Shown: positions 18,137 to 27,610, numbered from the stretch's first letter. The stretch: 64,000 nucleotides of DNA from Pseudoduganella violacea (GCF_014191875.1 NZ_JACHXD010000007.1:124001-188000), one strand, 5' to 3'. Notes: generated by a model not told the origin, from the letters alone. A program made the numbers and translations.

Positions 18137-18793
18137 TTATTCCCGGTCCGGCGGCCGCGGCAGCAGGCCATTCAGCGCCACATCGATCAGGGAACTCAGG
18201 TAGGCGTTGGCGTCCAAGCCCTCATGGTTTTCGCAAGGGAAGAACTTGTGCACCCACATCACCAGCATCAGCACGGGCGCCGTGAGGATGGGCATCATCA
18301 CCTTGGGATCGTGGGGCCGGAATTCGCCGCGCGCGATGCCGCGTTCCAGGATGCGCATCACGAGCGCGTCGCCGCGCGCCGCCACTTCCTCGTTATAGAA
18401 CGTGCTCAGCTCGGGGAAGTTGCCGGCTTCGACCATCATCAATTTGGTCAGGCCGGCAATGCGGGTCGAGCCGACCTGCTCCCACCAGCGCCACAGCATC
18501 AGGCGCAGCAGCTCGGCGCTGTGCACGTCCTCGGCGGCGGCCACGTCCAGCTCGGCCTGGCCGATGCACTCGCCGATGGTTTCGCGCACGACGGCCTTGA
18601 ACAGCTCCTGCTTGTTTTCAAAATACAGATATAAGGTGCCCTTGGACACGCCCGCGCGACGCGCCACATCCTCCAGCCGGGTAGAGGCATAACCGCGCTC
18701 GACAAACAGATCGAGGGCGGCAGCCAACAGCTCTTGCGGCCGGGCATCCTTGCGGCGCTCCCAGCGCGGCTTGGTATCGGGAGGAACTTGCAT
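18137..18793 (-). CDS. TetR/AcrR-family transcriptional regulator
   Basis: 218 residues from the ATG at 18793; the open frame extends to 18877 but would cross the putative operator. The N-terminal helix-turn-helix is RLEDVARRAGVSKGTLYLYFENKQELFKAVV, and the C-terminal ligand-binding domain is of the AcrR type. An imperfect palindrome at 18810-18831, just upstream, suggests autorepression. The likely regulon is efflux (tolC is nearby) but this is inference. Confidence 0.88.
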   Translation of the reverse strand: MQVPPDTKPRWERRKDARPQELLAAALDLFVERGYASTRLEDVARRAGVSKGTLYLYFENKQELFKAVVRETIGECIGQAELDVAAAEDVHSAELLRLMLWRWWEQVGSTRIAGLTKLMMVEAGNFPELSTFYNEEVAARGDALVMRILERGIARGEFRPHDPKVMMPILTAPVLMLVMWVHKFFPCENHEGLDANAYLSSLIDVALNGLLPRPPDRE

Positions 18794-18809
18794 AACTATA
18801 GTGTTTCGG

Positions 18810-18831
18810 TAACTTACTCTTGAGTCAGTTA
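18810..18831. promoter_or_regulatory. Candidate TetR operator
   Basis: TAACTTACT-CTTG-AGTCAGTTA: 9-base arms with one mismatch around a 4-base centre, 17 bases upstream of the TetR gene start. Confidence 0.45.
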
Positions 18832-18919
18832 TGGTAGACCTGGGTGGGGGGAACGTCAAGCTCAGGACTAGTGTCATGCCGGAATAGGTGCACAGCTTAC
18901 TACTCGTATAAATTGACCC

Positions 18920-18948
18920 TGCACAATCACAATGCTACTCTTTATACT
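18920..18948 (+). promoter_or_regulatory. Possible promoter of the hipBA module
   Basis: TGCACA (18920-18925), 17-base spacer, TATACT (18943-18948), in an AT-rich stretch just before the HipB-like ATG. The -35 matches only four of six consensus positions. Confidence 0.35.
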
Positions 18949-18960
18949 CAATTTTTTCAA

Positions 18961-19317
18961 ATGAGTACTATTATGAGCAATGCCTTGAGTGAGCTTACAA
19001 ATGCACGAAAGGCCTTTGGACTGACACACGATGCGCTGGCGCAGCGCGCGGGCGTAAGCCGCATGACGGTTCAAAGAACAGAAGCCGGAAAGATCGACCC
19101 ACGGCTGTCGACACTTCAGGTGCTGGCGCGTGCACTCGGCATGGATCTGATGCTGGTGCCGAAGGCGTTACGCCCAGACCTGGAGGACTTTATTCGGTCT
19201 GGCGGCCGCTTCCTCGGCCAGCCTTCCGGCATCGGCGCACCGGCGTCCTTGATCGACGAGTTGCTGCAACCCGATGAAGCCGCCAAAAAGCTTACCGCCC
19301 CCAAAGGCAGGCCATGA
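18961..19317 (+). CDS. hipB: HipB-like antitoxin, XRE-family DNA-binding protein
   Basis: 118 residues from the ATG at 18961 (or 114 from 18973). The XRE helix-turn-helix is KAFGLTHDALAQRAGVSRMT followed by VQRTEAGKIDPRLSTLQVLA. A flexible C-terminal tail contains QPDEAAKKL. As a HipB-type antitoxin it would bind HipA and repress the operon. Its TGA overlaps the hipA-like ATG (ATGA), the coupling expected for a type II toxin-antitoxin pair. Confidence 0.82.
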   Translation: MSTIMSNALSELTNARKAFGLTHDALAQRAGVSRMTVQRTEAGKIDPRLSTLQVLARALGMDLMLVPKALRPDLEDFIRSGGRFLGQPSGIGAPASLIDELLQPDEAAKKLTAPKGRP

Positions 19318-20648
19318 GCACAGCGATCCGCTACCTGCGGATGTTCCTGCACTCGCCGGATGGCGCCAAAAACCTCATCGGCTACCTATCACAGTACGGT
19401 GACATCCTGCGGGTGTCGTTCAGCGACGATTACGTCAACAATGCCGCTCGTCCCACACTCTCATTAAGTTACCTTGGTGCGAGTGAGGCCACTACGAGAG
19501 CGATTTTGAGCGCGCCGCGCGATATTCGGCTGGCGCGCAGCGACGGCAAGTGGCCGGCTTACTTCCAGAATTTGCTGCCCGAGGGGCACAACCGCGACCG
19601 GCTGGCCGCGCAGCGCGGATGCAGTCCGGATGATGAGTTCGAGCTGTTGGCCGCAGCCGGCCATGACTTGATGGGAGCGATTGAAGTTGAGCCGGTTCCC
19701 AGCGCTGAGGGTATCCCGGATACGGTTCGCCACTGGCACGCGGCGCTGGGCCTGGACGTGCTCGAACCTGGTTTCGTCGAATTCCCTGTAGAAGACGCGT
19801 CGGCGTTGCCGGGTGTCATCACCAAGTTCTCGGCGGTGCGCGAGGGCCGCCGCTATGTCGTCAAACGTCACGGCGCGGCGGGCTCATACATCCTCAAATT
19901 GCCGACCACGCGGCATCCGGACCTGGTGGCCAACGAATTCATGGGCTTCCAACTCTGCAAATCGGTGGGTCTGAACTGCGCCAACGCTTCCGTGATTTCG
20001 CGCGATGACGCGGAGCTGCCGGAAAATGTGCCGTTTGAAAACATTCTGGCGGTGGAGAGATTTGACCGCGGCCCGGGCGGTCGACGCATTCACATGGAAG
20101 AGTTCGCTCAAGTGCTGGGATATGAGCCCAAGCATAAATATGGCAAAGGGCTTCAGAAAGATTTTTCGGACATGCTGCGCATTATCGACCAGCTGTCAAC
20201 CCGGCCGGCGCAGGACGTGCAGGAATTCGTCAACCGCTTCGTTACCTTCATCCTGATGGGCAATGCCGATGCCCACTTGAAAAACTGGGCCTTACGCTAT
20301 CCGGATGGCATCCACCCTGAACTGGCCCCACTTTACGACCCGGTTTGCATCACAGCATTCTTCGACGGCGCATCCGAACAAGACTATGGACTCAATAGGG
20401 CGATCGACAAAACAGTGCGGGCACTCACCTGGGACGAACTCGACACAATGCTCGAAAAGGCAAAGGTAGTGCGCCGCAGCCGCATCCTGCAGCTTGCCAA
20501 AGCGGTGGTCGCCAAGGCAAAAGCGGACTGGCCGGAACTGCTCAAGGGGGCGCCGGAAAATATGCGGCGAGCGATTACTGAGCGCTTGGCCGGCGGCGTG
20601 ACCTTAGCCGCAATGCCGGCTTGCGCACGCGTCAACGCAGATTTGTAA
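19314..20648 (+). CDS. hipA: HipA-like serine/threonine kinase toxin
   Basis: 444 residues. The HipA N-terminal couple domain (HSPDGAKNLIGYLSQYG) is followed by the kinase core. K195 lies in YILKLP. The catalytic motif GNADAHLKNW gives D319 and N324, with the five-residue spacing of D309/N314 in Escherichia coli HipA. A metal-binding D342 lies in LYDPV. All residues needed for activity are present, so the toxin is likely intact. The target is probably a tRNA synthetase by analogy with HipA/GltX, but this is not shown. It is translationally coupled to the antitoxin. Confidence 0.85.
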   Translation: MSTAIRYLRMFLHSPDGAKNLIGYLSQYGDILRVSFSDDYVNNAARPTLSLSYLGASEATTRAILSAPRDIRLARSDGKWPAYFQNLLPEGHNRDRLAAQRGCSPDDEFELLAAAGHDLMGAIEVEPVPSAEGIPDTVRHWHAALGLDVLEPGFVEFPVEDASALPGVITKFSAVREGRRYVVKRHGAAGSYILKLPTTRHPDLVANEFMGFQLCKSVGLNCANASVISRDDAELPENVPFENILAVERFDRGPGGRRIHMEEFAQVLGYEPKHKYGKGLQKDFSDMLRIIDQLSTRPAQDVQEFVNRFVTFILMGNADAHLKNWALRYPDGIHPELAPLYDPVCITAFFDGASEQDYGLNRAIDKTVRALTWDELDTMLEKAKVVRRSRILQLAKAVVAKAKADWPELLKGAPENMRRAITERLAGGVTLAAMPACARVNADL

Positions 20649-20666
20649 ATGAGAATCATTTCTATT
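20647..20666 (+). promoter_or_regulatory. Fur box upstream of the ChaN-ExbBD-TonB cluster
   Basis: AATGAGAATCATTTCTAT around 20648-20665 resembles the 19-bp Fur consensus GATAATGATAATCATTATC. It lies about 50 bases before the ChaN gene, immediately after the hipA stop. It implies repression by iron-loaded Fur, whose gene is at 57138. Confidence 0.65.
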
Positions 20667-20717
20667 AAAATGCGGCCAGTTATCGTTTTTTAGCATCACC
20701 TTATAAGGCCGCAGCTC

Positions 20718-21617
20718 ATGAAAATCCCCCTTTCCCTTGCCGCCATCCTGCCCGCCTGCGCCCTGGCCTTGAGCGCTTGCGGCAGCGTGGCGCCGGTCGC
20801 CCCTGCGGCCACCACCTTGGCGCAGGAAGTGCGCCAGACCGGCGAAATCGTCGAGCTGCGCAGCGGCCAGCGCCTGAGTCCCGAACAATTGCTGGCCCAA
20901 CTGGCCGCGGCGCCGCGCGTGATCGTGGGCGAGGAGCACGACCAATTGAGCCACCACCGCATCCAGCAATGGCTGCTGGCGCAGCTGCAAGGCCAGCGGG
21001 CGCAGGGCGCGGTGCTGCTGGAGATGCTCAATCCTGACCAGCAGGCCAAGGTGGACGAGGTCAAGCCCTGGCTGCAAAGCGATCCCGTGGTGCGCTCCGA
21101 ACATGTGGCCAAGCTGCTGTCCTGGCAGCCGAGCTGGAAGTGGGAGCTGTATGGCGACATGGTGATGGAAGCCATGCGCGCGCCCTACCCCGTGTGGTCG
21201 GCCAATCTGGACCGCAGCGAGATCAAGCAGCTGTTTGCCGCCCAGCCCACGCTGCAGGGCAAGCATTCCAACCTGGCCAATGCGGACAAGGTGCGCGCCC
21301 AGCAGCAACAGATCATCCGCGAGATGCACGATAATCAGATCGACGCGCCACGCCTGGCCGCCATGCTGTCAGTGCAGCAGCAGCGCGACCGCCGCATGGC
21401 CGAACGCCTGCTGGCCGCGCCCGCGCCGGCCCTGCTGATCGCCGGCGGCTACCACGCGGCCAAGGATATGGGCGTTCCCCTGCATGTGCAGGATCTGACG
21501 GGCAGCGCGCCGCCGATCGTGCTGATGCTGGCCCAGCGCGGCGCGCCCATCACCGCGCAGCAAGCCGATTTCGTGTGGTTCACGCCGGTGGCTCCTGCCG
21601 CCGCCGGCACGCAGTAA
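20718..21617 (+). CDS. ChaN-family iron-regulated lipoprotein
   Basis: 299 residues. A lipoprotein signal peptide has lipobox LSAC (cysteine at about residue 20). The ChaN/PhuW-like domain shows RVIVGEEHDQLSHHRIQQW and ends with the conserved His segment LLIAGGYHAAKDMGVP. In Campylobacter jejuni ChaN binds two cofacial hemes at the outer membrane. The gene heads a Fur-boxed iron-uptake cluster, so a role in heme handling is likely. Confidence 0.88.
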   Translation: MKIPLSLAAILPACALALSACGSVAPVAPAATTLAQEVRQTGEIVELRSGQRLSPEQLLAQLAAAPRVIVGEEHDQLSHHRIQQWLLAQLQGQRAQGAVLLEMLNPDQQAKVDEVKPWLQSDPVVRSEHVAKLLSWQPSWKWELYGDMVMEAMRAPYPVWSANLDRSEIKQLFAAQPTLQGKHSNLANADKVRAQQQQIIREMHDNQIDAPRLAAMLSVQQQRDRRMAERLLAAPAPALLIAGGYHAAKDMGVPLHVQDLTGSAPPIVLMLAQRGAPITAQQADFVWFTPVAPAAAGTQ

Positions 21618-21766
21618 GCAGCTTGACCGTTTGACGCCGCCGGACGTCCGTTCCGGCATCTCTCCCCAGCACGCTCCCTCCGTAGCAGCCAGGTTGTTTT
21701 TGCATGCGCTTGCGCCGCCTTTGGCGCAGCCATGCCTGTTGATGTCTTTAACCTGATTCTGCTGAT

Positions 21767-22552
21767 ATGAATATCGATGTATTCCGCCGTCCGCTCGTCT
21801 GCGGTGCACTGCTGCTTTCCCTGAGTTCCGCCGCGCAGGCCGGCGCCCTGCCGCACGACCTGTCCCCGCTCGGCATGTTCCTGGCCGCCGACCAAGTGGT
21901 CAAAAGCGTTCTGATTGCGCTGCTGGCGGCGGCGCTGGCGGCCTGGGTGGTGCTGCTGGTGAAAGGCGCCAGCCTGCTCAAGGGCCAGCGCGACGCGGAC
22001 CGGGCGCTGGCTTTATTGAAAGCGTCGGAGTCCTTGCCGCAGGCCGCGGCCAAGGCGCAGGACGGCGCCCAGGCGGCGCTGGCCCGCTTGCTGCTGGAAG
22101 ATGTGCAGCAGGAGCAGCGCCTGTCCCATGCGCAAGCGCCGGCGGCCGCGCTGAAGGAGCGCGCGGGTTTCCGCCAGGAGCAGCTGATTGCGCAGCAGGT
22201 GCGCGCGATGGCACAGGGCATAGGCCTGCTGGCCAGCATCGGCGCGGTGGCGCCCTTCGTCGGCCTGTTCGGCACCGTGTGGGGCATCATGAACAGCTTT
22301 ATCGGCATCGCCGCCAGCCAGAGCACGAACCTGGCGACGGTCGCTCCCGGCATTGCGGAAGCGCTGCTGGCGACGGCCCTGGGCCTGGTGGCGGCGATTC
22401 CGGCCGTGGTCATCTACAACCTGCTGAGTCGCGGCATCAACCACTACAAGGCGCAGTTGCGCGCCGCCTCGGCCCAGGTGCTGCTGATGCTGAGCCGCGA
22501 ACTCGATCTGCGGGAAGCACCGGCGCCCGCCAATGCGCGCAAGCTGGCTTGA
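21767..22552 (+). CDS. exbB: ExbB-type MotA/TolQ/ExbB proton-channel protein
   Basis: 261 residues. A cleavable signal-like N-terminus (ending AAQAG) is followed by three membrane spans: residues about 45-65 ([18 protein letters not shown]), then [20 protein letters not shown] and [18 protein letters not shown]. It energises TonB with proton motive force, together with ExbD (next gene, 3-base gap). The context (ChaN, TonB, receptor) marks this as a dedicated iron/heme TonB system rather than TolQR. Confidence 0.93.
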   Translation: MNIDVFRRPLVCGALLLSLSSAAQAGALPHDLSPLGMFLAADQVVKSVLIALLAAALAAWVVLLVKGASLLKGQRDADRALALLKASESLPQAAAKAQDGAQAALARLLLEDVQQEQRLSHAQAPAAALKERAGFRQEQLIAQQVRAMAQGIGLLASIGAVAPFVGLFGTVWGIMNSFIGIAASQSTNLATVAPGIAEALLATALGLVAAIPAVVIYNLLSRGINHYKAQLRAASAQVLLMLSRELDLREAPAPANARKLA

Positions 22553-22555
22553 ACC

Positions 22556-22981
22556 ATGGCCTCCCTCTTCCCTTCCCAGGCCGACGATGCGGCCGATATG
22601 CCGGAGCTGAGCGAGATCAACGTCACGCCCTTCATCGACGTGATGCTGGTGCTGCTGATTATCTTCATGGTGGTGTCGCCGCTGGCCACCGTCGACCTGA
22701 AGATCGACCTGCCCGCCGCCACGGCCAAGCCGGAGCCGCGCCCCGACAAGGCGCTCTTCGTTTCGCTCAAGGCCGACCGCAGCCTGTATCTGGGCGAAAC
22801 GCCGGTGGTGCGCGACCAACTGGGCAGCCTGCTCGACGCGCAGACCGGCGGCGACCGTCAGCGCACCCTGTTCTTCCAGGCCGACAAGCGGGCCGCGTAT
22901 GAGGACGTGCTGGGCGTGATGGACGCCTTGCGCCAGGCCGGCTATCTGAAAGTGGGCCTGGTGGGCCGGGAGGGCGAGTGA
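22556..22981 (+). CDS. exbD: ExbD-type biopolymer transport protein
   Basis: 141 residues. A short cytoplasmic head (ELSEINVTPFIDVMLVLLII) leads into one membrane span containing the essential Asp of the ExbD/TolR family (FIDVML), then a periplasmic domain. It pairs with ExbB. The TGA at 22979-22981 overlaps the GTG start of tonB. Confidence 0.94.
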   Translation: MASLFPSQADDAADMPELSEINVTPFIDVMLVLLIIFMVVSPLATVDLKIDLPAATAKPEPRPDKALFVSLKADRSLYLGETPVVRDQLGSLLDAQTGGDRQRTLFFQADKRAAYEDVLGVMDALRQAGYLKVGLVGREGE

Positions 22982-23778
22982 GTACGCCCGCCCTGGCGCC
23001 GCGCCCGGTGCTGAGCTGGGGCATCGCCACCTCGCTGGTGGTGGCGGCCACACTGGCCCTGCTGTTATGGGCCAGCTGGCGGCCAGCCACCGTGCCGCAG
23101 TTGCAGCCGGCAGCCGCCGTGATGCTCGTCTTCGCGGCGCAAGCCATGTCGGAGGAAACGCAGCCCAGCCATGCGGTCGGCGCGCGCCAGTCGGCCGCCG
23201 CCAGCGCGGCACAGCAGCCCCCTAGTCGCAGCAGGCAGGATGCCTTGCCGGCGCTGGCGCGCGCCGCCGCGCCGCAAATCGTGGCGGCGGAAAAACCGGC
23301 GCGGCAAGAGCAGTCCAGCGTCGCGCCGCCCGAGCCGGGCAAGGACGCGCCGCAGGAAGCATCCCAGCCGGCACAGGCCAGCAGCAGCGCCACGCCGGCG
23401 CCCGCCGCCTTGCGCGGTCCGCAAGCGGCGCCTTTCAATAGCGACGCGCCTTCGTCCCATGCAGTGCAGGCCAGTTGGCAAAGCCGCGTGCTGAGTCATC
23501 TGGCCCACTTTAAACGCTATCCGCTGGAAGCGCGCCAGCGCCGCCGCACAGGCGAGGCCTGGGTACGTTTTCAGTTGGGCCGCGACGGCAAGCTGCTGGC
23601 AAGCGAATTGGTCGCATCCTCGGGCGCGGTGCTGCTGGACCGCGAAGCGCTGCAAGTACTGGAGCGCGCCCAACCCCTGCCCGTTCCGCCCGAGGCCATG
23701 CTGCGCCAGGGCACGGTGACCGTCACCTTGCCGGTGTCCTTCCAGCTCGATGCCGAAGGCCGTCCCGGCGCTGCATGA
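22978..23778 (+). CDS. tonB: TonB energy-transducing protein
   Basis: 266 residues from a GTG start that overlaps the exbD stop. The layout is a membrane anchor (about 15-35), then a long Pro/Ala/Gln-rich periplasmic linker with fewer Lys-Pro/Glu-Pro repeats than classical TonB. The C-terminal TonB domain reads SWQSRVLSHLAHFKRYPLEA and GEAWVRFQLGRDGKLL. It couples ExbBD to the receptor encoded 62 bases downstream. Confidence 0.92.
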   Translation: MSTPALAPRPVLSWGIATSLVVAATLALLLWASWRPATVPQLQPAAAVMLVFAAQAMSEETQPSHAVGARQSAAASAAQQPPSRSRQDALPALARAAAPQIVAAEKPARQEQSSVAPPEPGKDAPQEASQPAQASSSATPAPAALRGPQAAPFNSDAPSSHAVQASWQSRVLSHLAHFKRYPLEARQRRRTGEAWVRFQLGRDGKLLASELVASSGAVLLDREALQVLERAQPLPVPPEAMLRQGTVTVTLPVSFQLDAEGRPGAA

Positions 23779-23840
23779 CGCCATGCCCCCAATTTTTCCA
23801 GCCGCCGCCAACTCCAATAACAAACAAGTCGAGAGAAAAC

Positions 23841-26102
23841 ATGAAAACCAAAGTAATGGCGCACGCCGTGGGCGTATGCATAGCACTGTTAGCGCAGCAG
23901 GCGGCTGCCCAGACGCAGGACAGCGGGAACGGCAAAGTAGAATTCTCACCGCTGAACGTTTCGGGCGAGGCCATCGAGGTTGACCAGCAAGCGCTGGAGA
24001 AGCCAGGCGCCTTCAGTTCGCGCGGCGCCGATACGCGCCTGCAGCCGGTGGACCAGATCCTGCGCGGCATGCCGGGCACTTTCACCCAAATCGATCCGGG
24101 CCAGGGCGCCATCAGCGTCAACATCCGTGGCCTGTCCGGCTTTGGCCGGGTCAACACCATGATCGATGGCGTGACGCAGAACTACTACGGCAGCGCGCCG
24201 TCTGAAGTGGCGCACGGCAGCGTGCCTAGCAGCCAGTTCGGCGCCCTGATCGATCCCAACTTTATCGTCGGCGTGGACGTCTCGCGCGGCAACGCAAAGG
24301 GCAGCGATGGCGTGAATGCTCTGAGCGGCAGCGCCAATTTCCGCACCATCGGCGTGGACGATGTGGTGTTCACCGGCGAGAAGACCGGCGGACGCACGAA
24401 GCTCAGCACCGGCAGCAATGGCGTGGGTCGCAGCGCCATGCTGGCGGCGGGCATCAAGCTGCCGGCCTTCGAGGGCGGCAGCGTGGGCTTCATGGCAGCC
24501 ACCAGCGCCAGTGTAATCGGCAGCAACTACAAGAACGCAAAGGGTGTGAACAGCGAAGAATTCGGCTTCGGCTACAACCAGTACTACCGGCAAAAACCCA
24601 AGTCGCAGCTGCTCAAGCTCGATATGAAAGTCAACAATTTCCACGCGCTGGAGCTGTCGGCGCGCGACTACCGCAACAGCTTCACGCGGCGCGATATCAA
24701 GAGCGACGACTACTATCTGAAATACCACTACACGCCGTTCTCTGAGCTGATCGACTTGAACATAGTGGCCAGCCGCAGCCGGGGCAACCAGAAATACATG
24801 CCGGGAGCTTTGATCAATTTCATCAACACCAACGCGGCCAACAGCGCCGATGCCTTCGACATCAACAACACCAGCAGCTTCCGCTTCGGCGGCGGTGACG
24901 TGCTGCTGACGCTGGGCGGCAAGGTCATGCGCAACAAGTACAGCAAACATGTGGAAAGCCTGGTGCACGATCCCGACAATCCCCTCGCCAACCAGCAGTC
25001 GATCGAGAATAATACTTTCGGCCCGGAGGGCAGGCAAAAGATCGACAGCCTGCATGCGGGCCTGCAGTACAACCACGGCATCTACCAGATCAACGCGGGC
25101 CTGAACTACACCAGCTTCACGCTGAGCGGATACAAGCCGGCCTGCGACCCGCGCGTGCAGTGCTTCCCGCAAGGCGCGGCGCAGATCGCGCTCAAGGAAC
25201 ATGGCGTCCAGCCTTCGCTGCTGGTGTCGGCCCAGGTCAAGCCCTGGTTCCAGCCTTTCGCCAGCGCCGAGCGCACCATGCGCGGCCCTAATCCGCAGGA
25301 AGTGTTCTTCTCCAACGATGGCGGGGCTTCGATGAATCCCTTCCTGAAGGGTGAGAAATCGGCCACGTACCAGTTGGGTTTCAACTCCAGCATGCACGGC
25401 TTGCTGGCGAAGGACGATGCGCTGAACTTCAAGGTGCTCTACTTCCGCAGCAAGATCGACGGCTTTATCAACAGCCAGTCCTTCCTGGTTTGCCGGGGCG
25501 GGCGCAAGTGCAATATCGCCGAAGTGATCGCCACCAACTGGGCCACGCTCGACGATTACATGACGAATATGTACATCTACGTCAACTCGCCGACACCGGT
25601 GCGTTCGCGCGGCGTGGAACTGGAGGCGCAATACCAGTTTGGCCCAAGCTATGCACGTCTCTCCTACACGCGCAGCAAGACCACCCAGCCCACCTCGATT
25701 GCGAGCAGCTGGTTCGGCGCCAGCGATATCAGCGAGCTGCCCAATGTGTACTACACCCTCGATCTGGGCACGCGTCTGCTGGACAACAAGCTCGAAATGG
25801 GCGCCCTGGTCCAACACACCGGTTCGAACCGCCGCTTGTCGCCCGATAACGAGGCGGACGAGGTGACTGGCGCAACCATGACGGTGGTGAATCCGAAGAT
25901 TCCAGCAGTGGTGGACCTGTATGCCAGCTACCAGATGAGCAAGAACCTGTTCCTGCGCCTGTCCGTGCAGAACGCGATGAACAAGGACTTCTCGGAAGCC
26001 CTTAACCGTCTGAACTCGATACCCTCGCAGTCGAGCGACAATAAGCCGCTGAGCACAGCGCGTGGCAGGACTTATCTGGCGGGGCTGGAATACCGCTTCT
26101 GA
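23841..26102 (+). CDS. TonB-dependent outer-membrane receptor, heme/hemoprotein type
   Basis: 753 residues from the ATG at 23841. A signal peptide ends QAAAQ, followed by a plug domain ([14 protein letters not shown], then [14 protein letters not shown]) and a 22-strand barrel ending in Phe (AGLEYRF). The stretch [14 protein letters not shown] corresponds to the FRAP-type box of heme receptors. FSPLNVSG near the mature N-terminus may be the TonB box. No STN signalling domain is present. It sits in the Fur-boxed ChaN-ExbBD-TonB cluster; heme or a hemoprotein is the likeliest ligand. Confidence 0.88.
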   Translation: MKTKVMAHAVGVCIALLAQQAAAQTQDSGNGKVEFSPLNVSGEAIEVDQQALEKPGAFSSRGADTRLQPVDQILRGMPGTFTQIDPGQGAISVNIRGLSGFGRVNTMIDGVTQNYYGSAPSEVAHGSVPSSQFGALIDPNFIVGVDVSRGNAKGSDGVNALSGSANFRTIGVDDVVFTGEKTGGRTKLSTGSNGVGRSAMLAAGIKLPAFEGGSVGFMAATSASVIGSNYKNAKGVNSEEFGFGYNQYYRQKPKSQLLKLDMKVNNFHALELSARDYRNSFTRRDIKSDDYYLKYHYTPFSELIDLNIVASRSRGNQKYMPGALINFINTNAANSADAFDINNTSSFRFGGGDVLLTLGGKVMRNKYSKHVESLVHDPDNPLANQQSIENNTFGPEGRQKIDSLHAGLQYNHGIYQINAGLNYTSFTLSGYKPACDPRVQCFPQGAAQIALKEHGVQPSLLVSAQVKPWFQPFASAERTMRGPNPQEVFFSNDGGASMNPFLKGEKSATYQLGFNSSMHGLLAKDDALNFKVLYFRSKIDGFINSQSFLVCRGGRKCNIAEVIATNWATLDDYMTNMYIYVNSPTPVRSRGVELEAQYQFGPSYARLSYTRSKTTQPTSIASSWFGASDISELPNVYYTLDLGTRLLDNKLEMGALVQHTGSNRRLSPDNEADEVTGATMTVVNPKIPAVVDLYASYQMSKNLFLRLSVQNAMNKDFSEALNRLNSIPSQSSDNKPLSTARGRTYLAGLEYRF

Positions 26103-26211
26103 TTCACACCGCCCCGATGCCGGATCGGCAATTCCGGCAGGCAGTCTGGCCGACTGGCATAAAATACCGCTTCACCGCGCAGTGCCGCGCGGGATGCCAT
26201 ATTTTCAAGCC

Positions 26212-26490
26212 ATGACTGCCTCCACCTCTACCCTCGACTGCCGCTCCGGCTGCGGCGCCTGCTGCACCGCGCCTTCGATCACCACCCCCATTCCCGGCAT
26301 GCCGCTGGGGAAGCCGGCGGGCGTGCGCTGCATTCAGCTGGACGAAGACCAACGCTGCCTGATCTTCGGCCAACCCGGGCGGCCCGCGTTTTGCGGTGGC
26401 TTGCAGCCCTCGGCTGACATGTGCGGCTCCAGCCGCGAACATGCGATACGCTGGCTGGATGAGCTGGAACGCGCCACGGCGCCAACCTGA
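26212..26490 (+). CDS. YkgJ-family cysteine-cluster protein
   Basis: 92 residues from the ATG at 26212 (26194 is an alternative). The CxxCxxCC-type cluster near the N-terminus (CRSGCGACC) and later cysteines (RCIQL, RCLIFG, FCGG, MCGS) fit the YkgJ/DUF metal-cluster family, thought to bind zinc or Fe-S. The function is unknown. It is followed by two tandem hairpin repeats. Confidence 0.82.
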   Translation: MTASTSTLDCRSGCGACCTAPSITTPIPGMPLGKPAGVRCIQLDEDQRCLIFGQPGRPAFCGGLQPSADMCGSSREHAIRWLDELERATAPT

Positions 26491-26539
26491 ATTCCCAGCA
26501 CTCAAGCTAAGTGAAAGGCAAGACGCCTTTGCGCAAAAT

Positions 26540-26656
26540 CAAACAATGTCCAACCCTGGTGTCAGGCACCGCGGTCGGACATTGTTTGCGCTATATCAAG
26601 GAATGTCACACCCTGGTGCCTGACACCAGGGTGTGACATTTTTTGATGCAGATCAA
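26540..26656. repeat. Two-hairpin repeat, family copy B
   Basis: First hairpin 26540-26588 (22-base arms, three mismatches, loop TCAGG). Second hairpin 26602-26640 (17-base perfect arms AATGTCACACCCTGGTG, loop CCTGA), followed by GCAGATCAA at 26648-26656. The loops are reverse complements, so the two hairpins are head to head, as in copy C at 55079-55197. It lies between convergent genes. Confidence 0.88.
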
Positions 26657-26657
26657 A

Positions 26658-26693
26658 CGAAAAAAACCCGTGCCTGAGAACACGGGTTTTTTT
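26658..26693. terminator. Bidirectional intrinsic terminator
   Basis: CCCGTG (26667-26672), 8-base loop, CACGGG (26681-26686), flanked by an A-run on the left and a T-run on the right. It can end both the plus-strand YkgJ transcript and the minus-strand Ala/Lys-rich gene at 26707. Confidence 0.85.
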
Positions 26694-26706
26694 GAGGTGC
26701 GGAGGA

Positions 26707-27030
26707 TTATTTGGCTGGGGTCGCGGGGGCGGCTTTGGCTTCTTTGCTTTCAGCTTTGGCTTCGGCTTTCACTTCCTTGCCTTCGGCTTTTTCGGCTTTG
26801 TGCGCCTTGGCTTTTTTGCCGTGACCTTCGGCTTTGACTTCCGGCTTGGCTTCGGCTTTGACTTCGGCGCCGGCGGCTACCTTGCTGTCTTTGGCTTCGA
26901 CTTTGCTTTCCACTTTAGCCGCGGCTGGTGCGGCGGCTGGCGTGGCTGGGGTGGTGCTTGGGGCTGGAGCAGCGGCGAAAGCAGCGGTGGCGAACAGGCC
27001 GGCGATCAGGGTAGCGATGGTCTTTTTCAT
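26707..27030 (-). CDS. Exported Ala/Lys-rich low-complexity protein, copy 1
   Basis: 107 residues. A Sec signal peptide, MKKTIATLIAGLFATAAFAA, is followed by an almost pure Ala/Lys/Glu/Val/Pro region with KAEAK-like repeats. This resembles a charged, unstructured or helical periplasmic protein. The neighbour at 27091 has the same signal peptide and composition, so this is a tandem duplicate. No family is recognised; histone H1-like composition is coincidental because the protein is exported. Confidence 0.75.
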   Translation of the reverse strand: MKKTIATLIAGLFATAAFAAAPAPSTTPATPAAAPAAAKVESKVEAKDSKVAAGAEVKAEAKPEVKAEGHGKKAKAHKAEKAEGKEVKAEAKAESKEAKAAPATPAK

Positions 27031-27090
27031 GGTGTTGTCCTTTAAAGTATGCGGTTCAGGTATTCGGTTGTCGGTTTTGTGTACTGCGAA

Positions 27091-27336
27091 TTACTTGGTG
27101 GCCGGTGCGCTGGCTTTCTCTTCGGCTTTGACTTTCTCTTCGGCTTTCGCTTTCTTGTGGTGCTTGGCGGCTTTGTGTTCTTTGCTGTCGGCTTTGACTT
27201 CCTTGCCATCGGCTTTGGCTGCGGCGACGGGGGCGGAGGCAGCGGCGGATGCGGAGGCAGACGCGGGGGCAGGGGCTTGTGCAAATGCGGCGGTAGCGAA
27301 CAAACCAGCGATCAAGGTAGCGATGACTTTCTTCAT
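27091..27336 (-). CDS. Exported Ala/Lys-rich low-complexity protein, copy 2
   Basis: 81 residues. The signal peptide MKKVIATLIAGLFATAAFAQ is nearly identical to the 26707 gene's. The mature part is Ala/Ser-rich, then Lys/Glu-rich (KHHKKAKAEEKVKAEEK). It lies 60 bases upstream of copy 1 on the same strand. An AAAGGAAC ribosome-like site precedes the ATG. The function is unknown. Confidence 0.75.
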   Translation of the reverse strand: MKKVIATLIAGLFATAAFAQAPAPASASASAAASAPVAAAKADGKEVKADSKEHKAAKHHKKAKAEEKVKAEEKASAPATK

Positions 27337-27610
27337 TTCAGAGTTCCTTTTAAGTTTGTTTATCTAGTGCACTAATTCCCGTGTCACTGAGCAAGAAACG
27401 CGACCCGGTTTCGACCAGTTGACGGCTTTTACAAGCGCTTACAACTCAACTAATCTGCTTACATTTGGCTGTGCCAGCGCAAAACCGGGCTGGGGAACGG
27501 GGACTACGCTTGAGTTGAATGCCGGCGCATAGGCCGCTCGTGGTAAGCTTCGTGCCCGCGCCCCCGACTGTCCGCGCGCGCTCCCCACCGAACTGCTAAT
27601 CAAATACACA

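Noticed and set aside
21700-21730. Hairpin TGCGCC-GCCTTT-GGCGCA as terminator between chaN and exbB
   Set aside because: No U-run follows, and the gene context argues for continued transcription; it may be a processing site but there is no evidence.
26540-26656. CRISPR-like array
   Set aside because: Only two units, each a self-complementary hairpin, with no regular spacers and no cas genes.
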